Below, in pieces: positions 63,241 to 64,000 of a stretch of DNA of 64,000 bases. Each line of letters opens with the position of its first letter. The stretch's first letter is position 1. The notes below the pieces were generated by a model. It did no database searches. It saw nothing but the letters and a program-made list of their open reading frames with translations, and was not told the DNA's origin. Source of the DNA: Pyropia yezoensis (Eukaryota > Rhodophyta > Bangiophyceae > Bangiales > Bangiaceae). The stretch is from assembly GCA_009829735.1 (NCBI GenBank), contig CM020619.1:20527816-20591815 (forward strand), given 5' to 3'. The translations under genes were made by a program, and so were the position numbers.

Positions 63241-64000
63241 GCGGTGTGCGCGCGCCGCGGGTGATCGCCGCGCCGACAGGGGCGAGGGCAGCTCTGCGGT
63301 CCGTCGGCGCGTTGCGCTGGGCGCCAGCGGCGTCATCGGGGGGGTGGGGGGGGGGGGGGGGGTTGCCGGTGGCCGGGCGTTCTCCATAACCGGCGGCAGA
63401 ACGCCTGGCTGCCTTTGCGCGGGCGTCGGGGGGGGGCAGTGGCGGCGGTGGCAGCAGCGGCGGTGGCGGCGGCGGCGGTAGCACTGCTTCCGCCACCGCC
63501 GCCACTGCCGCGGCTGGTGCCGCCGCCGCCGCCGCCACGACCGTAGGTGGCCGCCTCCACCGGCACCTCCACACCATCCTGCGGTCGCTGGCGGCTGGCG
63601 ACGCGGCCGCGGCGGGCGCCGCGCTTGGCGCTGCCCGCGAAGAGGAGCTGGTGGCGGTGGGCCGCGGCGGGCCGGGTGGGTCGGCCGCGGCCGTGTACGC
63701 GGTGGCGGGGCGGCTGCGACTGCTGGGCGACGTCGAGGCCGCCGCGGCGGGGGTGTTGCAGCTAGGGCAGGCGACGGTCGCAGTGGCGGTGGCGGCGGGG
63801 TGGCGTGGGGAGGGGGGAGCACCCTGACGCGGCGCCTACCGCACCGCCGCATCGGCGTCGGCGGCGGCGGCGGCGGCGGCGCTTGCGGCCGCCGAGGCGC
63901 GGTGGCGCGTCGAGGCGCGGACGCTGTTGCCCGCCGGCCGGGCCGTGCGGTCCGATCTGACCGCCACCGCCGCTGCGCTGCGGCGGTGGCGCTGCGCTAC
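63241..64000 (+). CDS. Possible Ala-rich protein, runs off the window
   Basis: Product unknown. A + strand frame without a clear start reads as protein from about 63540: TTVGGRLHRHLHTILRSLAA, AALGAAREEELVAVGRGGPG and AAAVYAVAGRLRLLGDVEAA, to a stop at 63825. The next frame continues in similar style to the window edge (AAEARWRVEARTLLPAGRAV). The frame change at a G run near 63810 may be an assembly error. The helical Ala/Leu/Arg composition resembles the fragments at the left end. Confidence is low because GC-rich DNA gives open frames everywhere. Confidence 0.25.

Overview
The window is nuclear DNA from a GC-rich, intron-poor eukaryote. It carries a clathrin heavy chain, a GID/CTLH E3 ligase subunit, an algal/plant-type monodehydroascorbate reductase and an SPFH protein. 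Coding regions are rich in Ala and Gly, the 5.6-kb clathrin gene has only one small intron, and the transposons are mixed (Ty3/gypsy, Ty1/copia, DIRS-like, Plavaka-like, IS630/Tc1). This fits a bangiophyte red alga of the Porphyra/Pyropia type. That placement is inference, not proof.

Layout. 1-9.2 kb is extremely GC-rich, low-complexity DNA with long G or C runs; a few Ala-rich protein fragments can be discerned, one resembling the N-terminus of the SKI3/TTC37 TPR protein. 10.16-19.53 kb is a full-length Ty3/gypsy element (element 1) with 469-bp LTRs, a 5-bp target duplication, PBS and PPT. 19.5-22.8 kb is repeat-rich DNA without a recognisable gene. 22.8-26.3 kb is a DIRS-like tyrosine-recombinase retroelement. 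26.7-42.5 kb is the host gene island: MAEA/FYV10 (+), clathrin heavy chain (-, two exons), monodehydroascorbate reductase (+), a SANT/trihelix-like protein (+) and an SPFH/band-7 protein (-). 44.1-49.8 kb is a rearranged Ty1/copia element. 50.0-52.2 kb is a Plavaka-like DNA transposon remnant. 52.2-60.5 kb is a second Ty3/gypsy element (element 2), apparently inserted into that remnant and cut off by a 500-N assembly gap. 61.4-62.5 kb is a decayed IS630/Tc1-mariner transposase. The window ends in GC-rich, Ala-rich coding-like sequence.

Most interesting. The two Ty3/gypsy elements are clearly diverged, yet both carry an extra gene in the opposite orientation to gag-pol. It lies between the pol 3' end and the 3' LTR, and the two encoded proteins are related to each other and to nothing I recognise. 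Each element is also saturated, in coding and non-coding DNA, with its own short motif: CAAGTTG/CAACTTG in element 1 and GAGTCG/CGACTC in element 2. An accessory gene plus a family-specific dispersed motif is the layout of the VANC anti-silencing system of Arabidopsis VANDAL DNA transposons. I propose, as inference, a comparable self-recognition system in these LTR elements.
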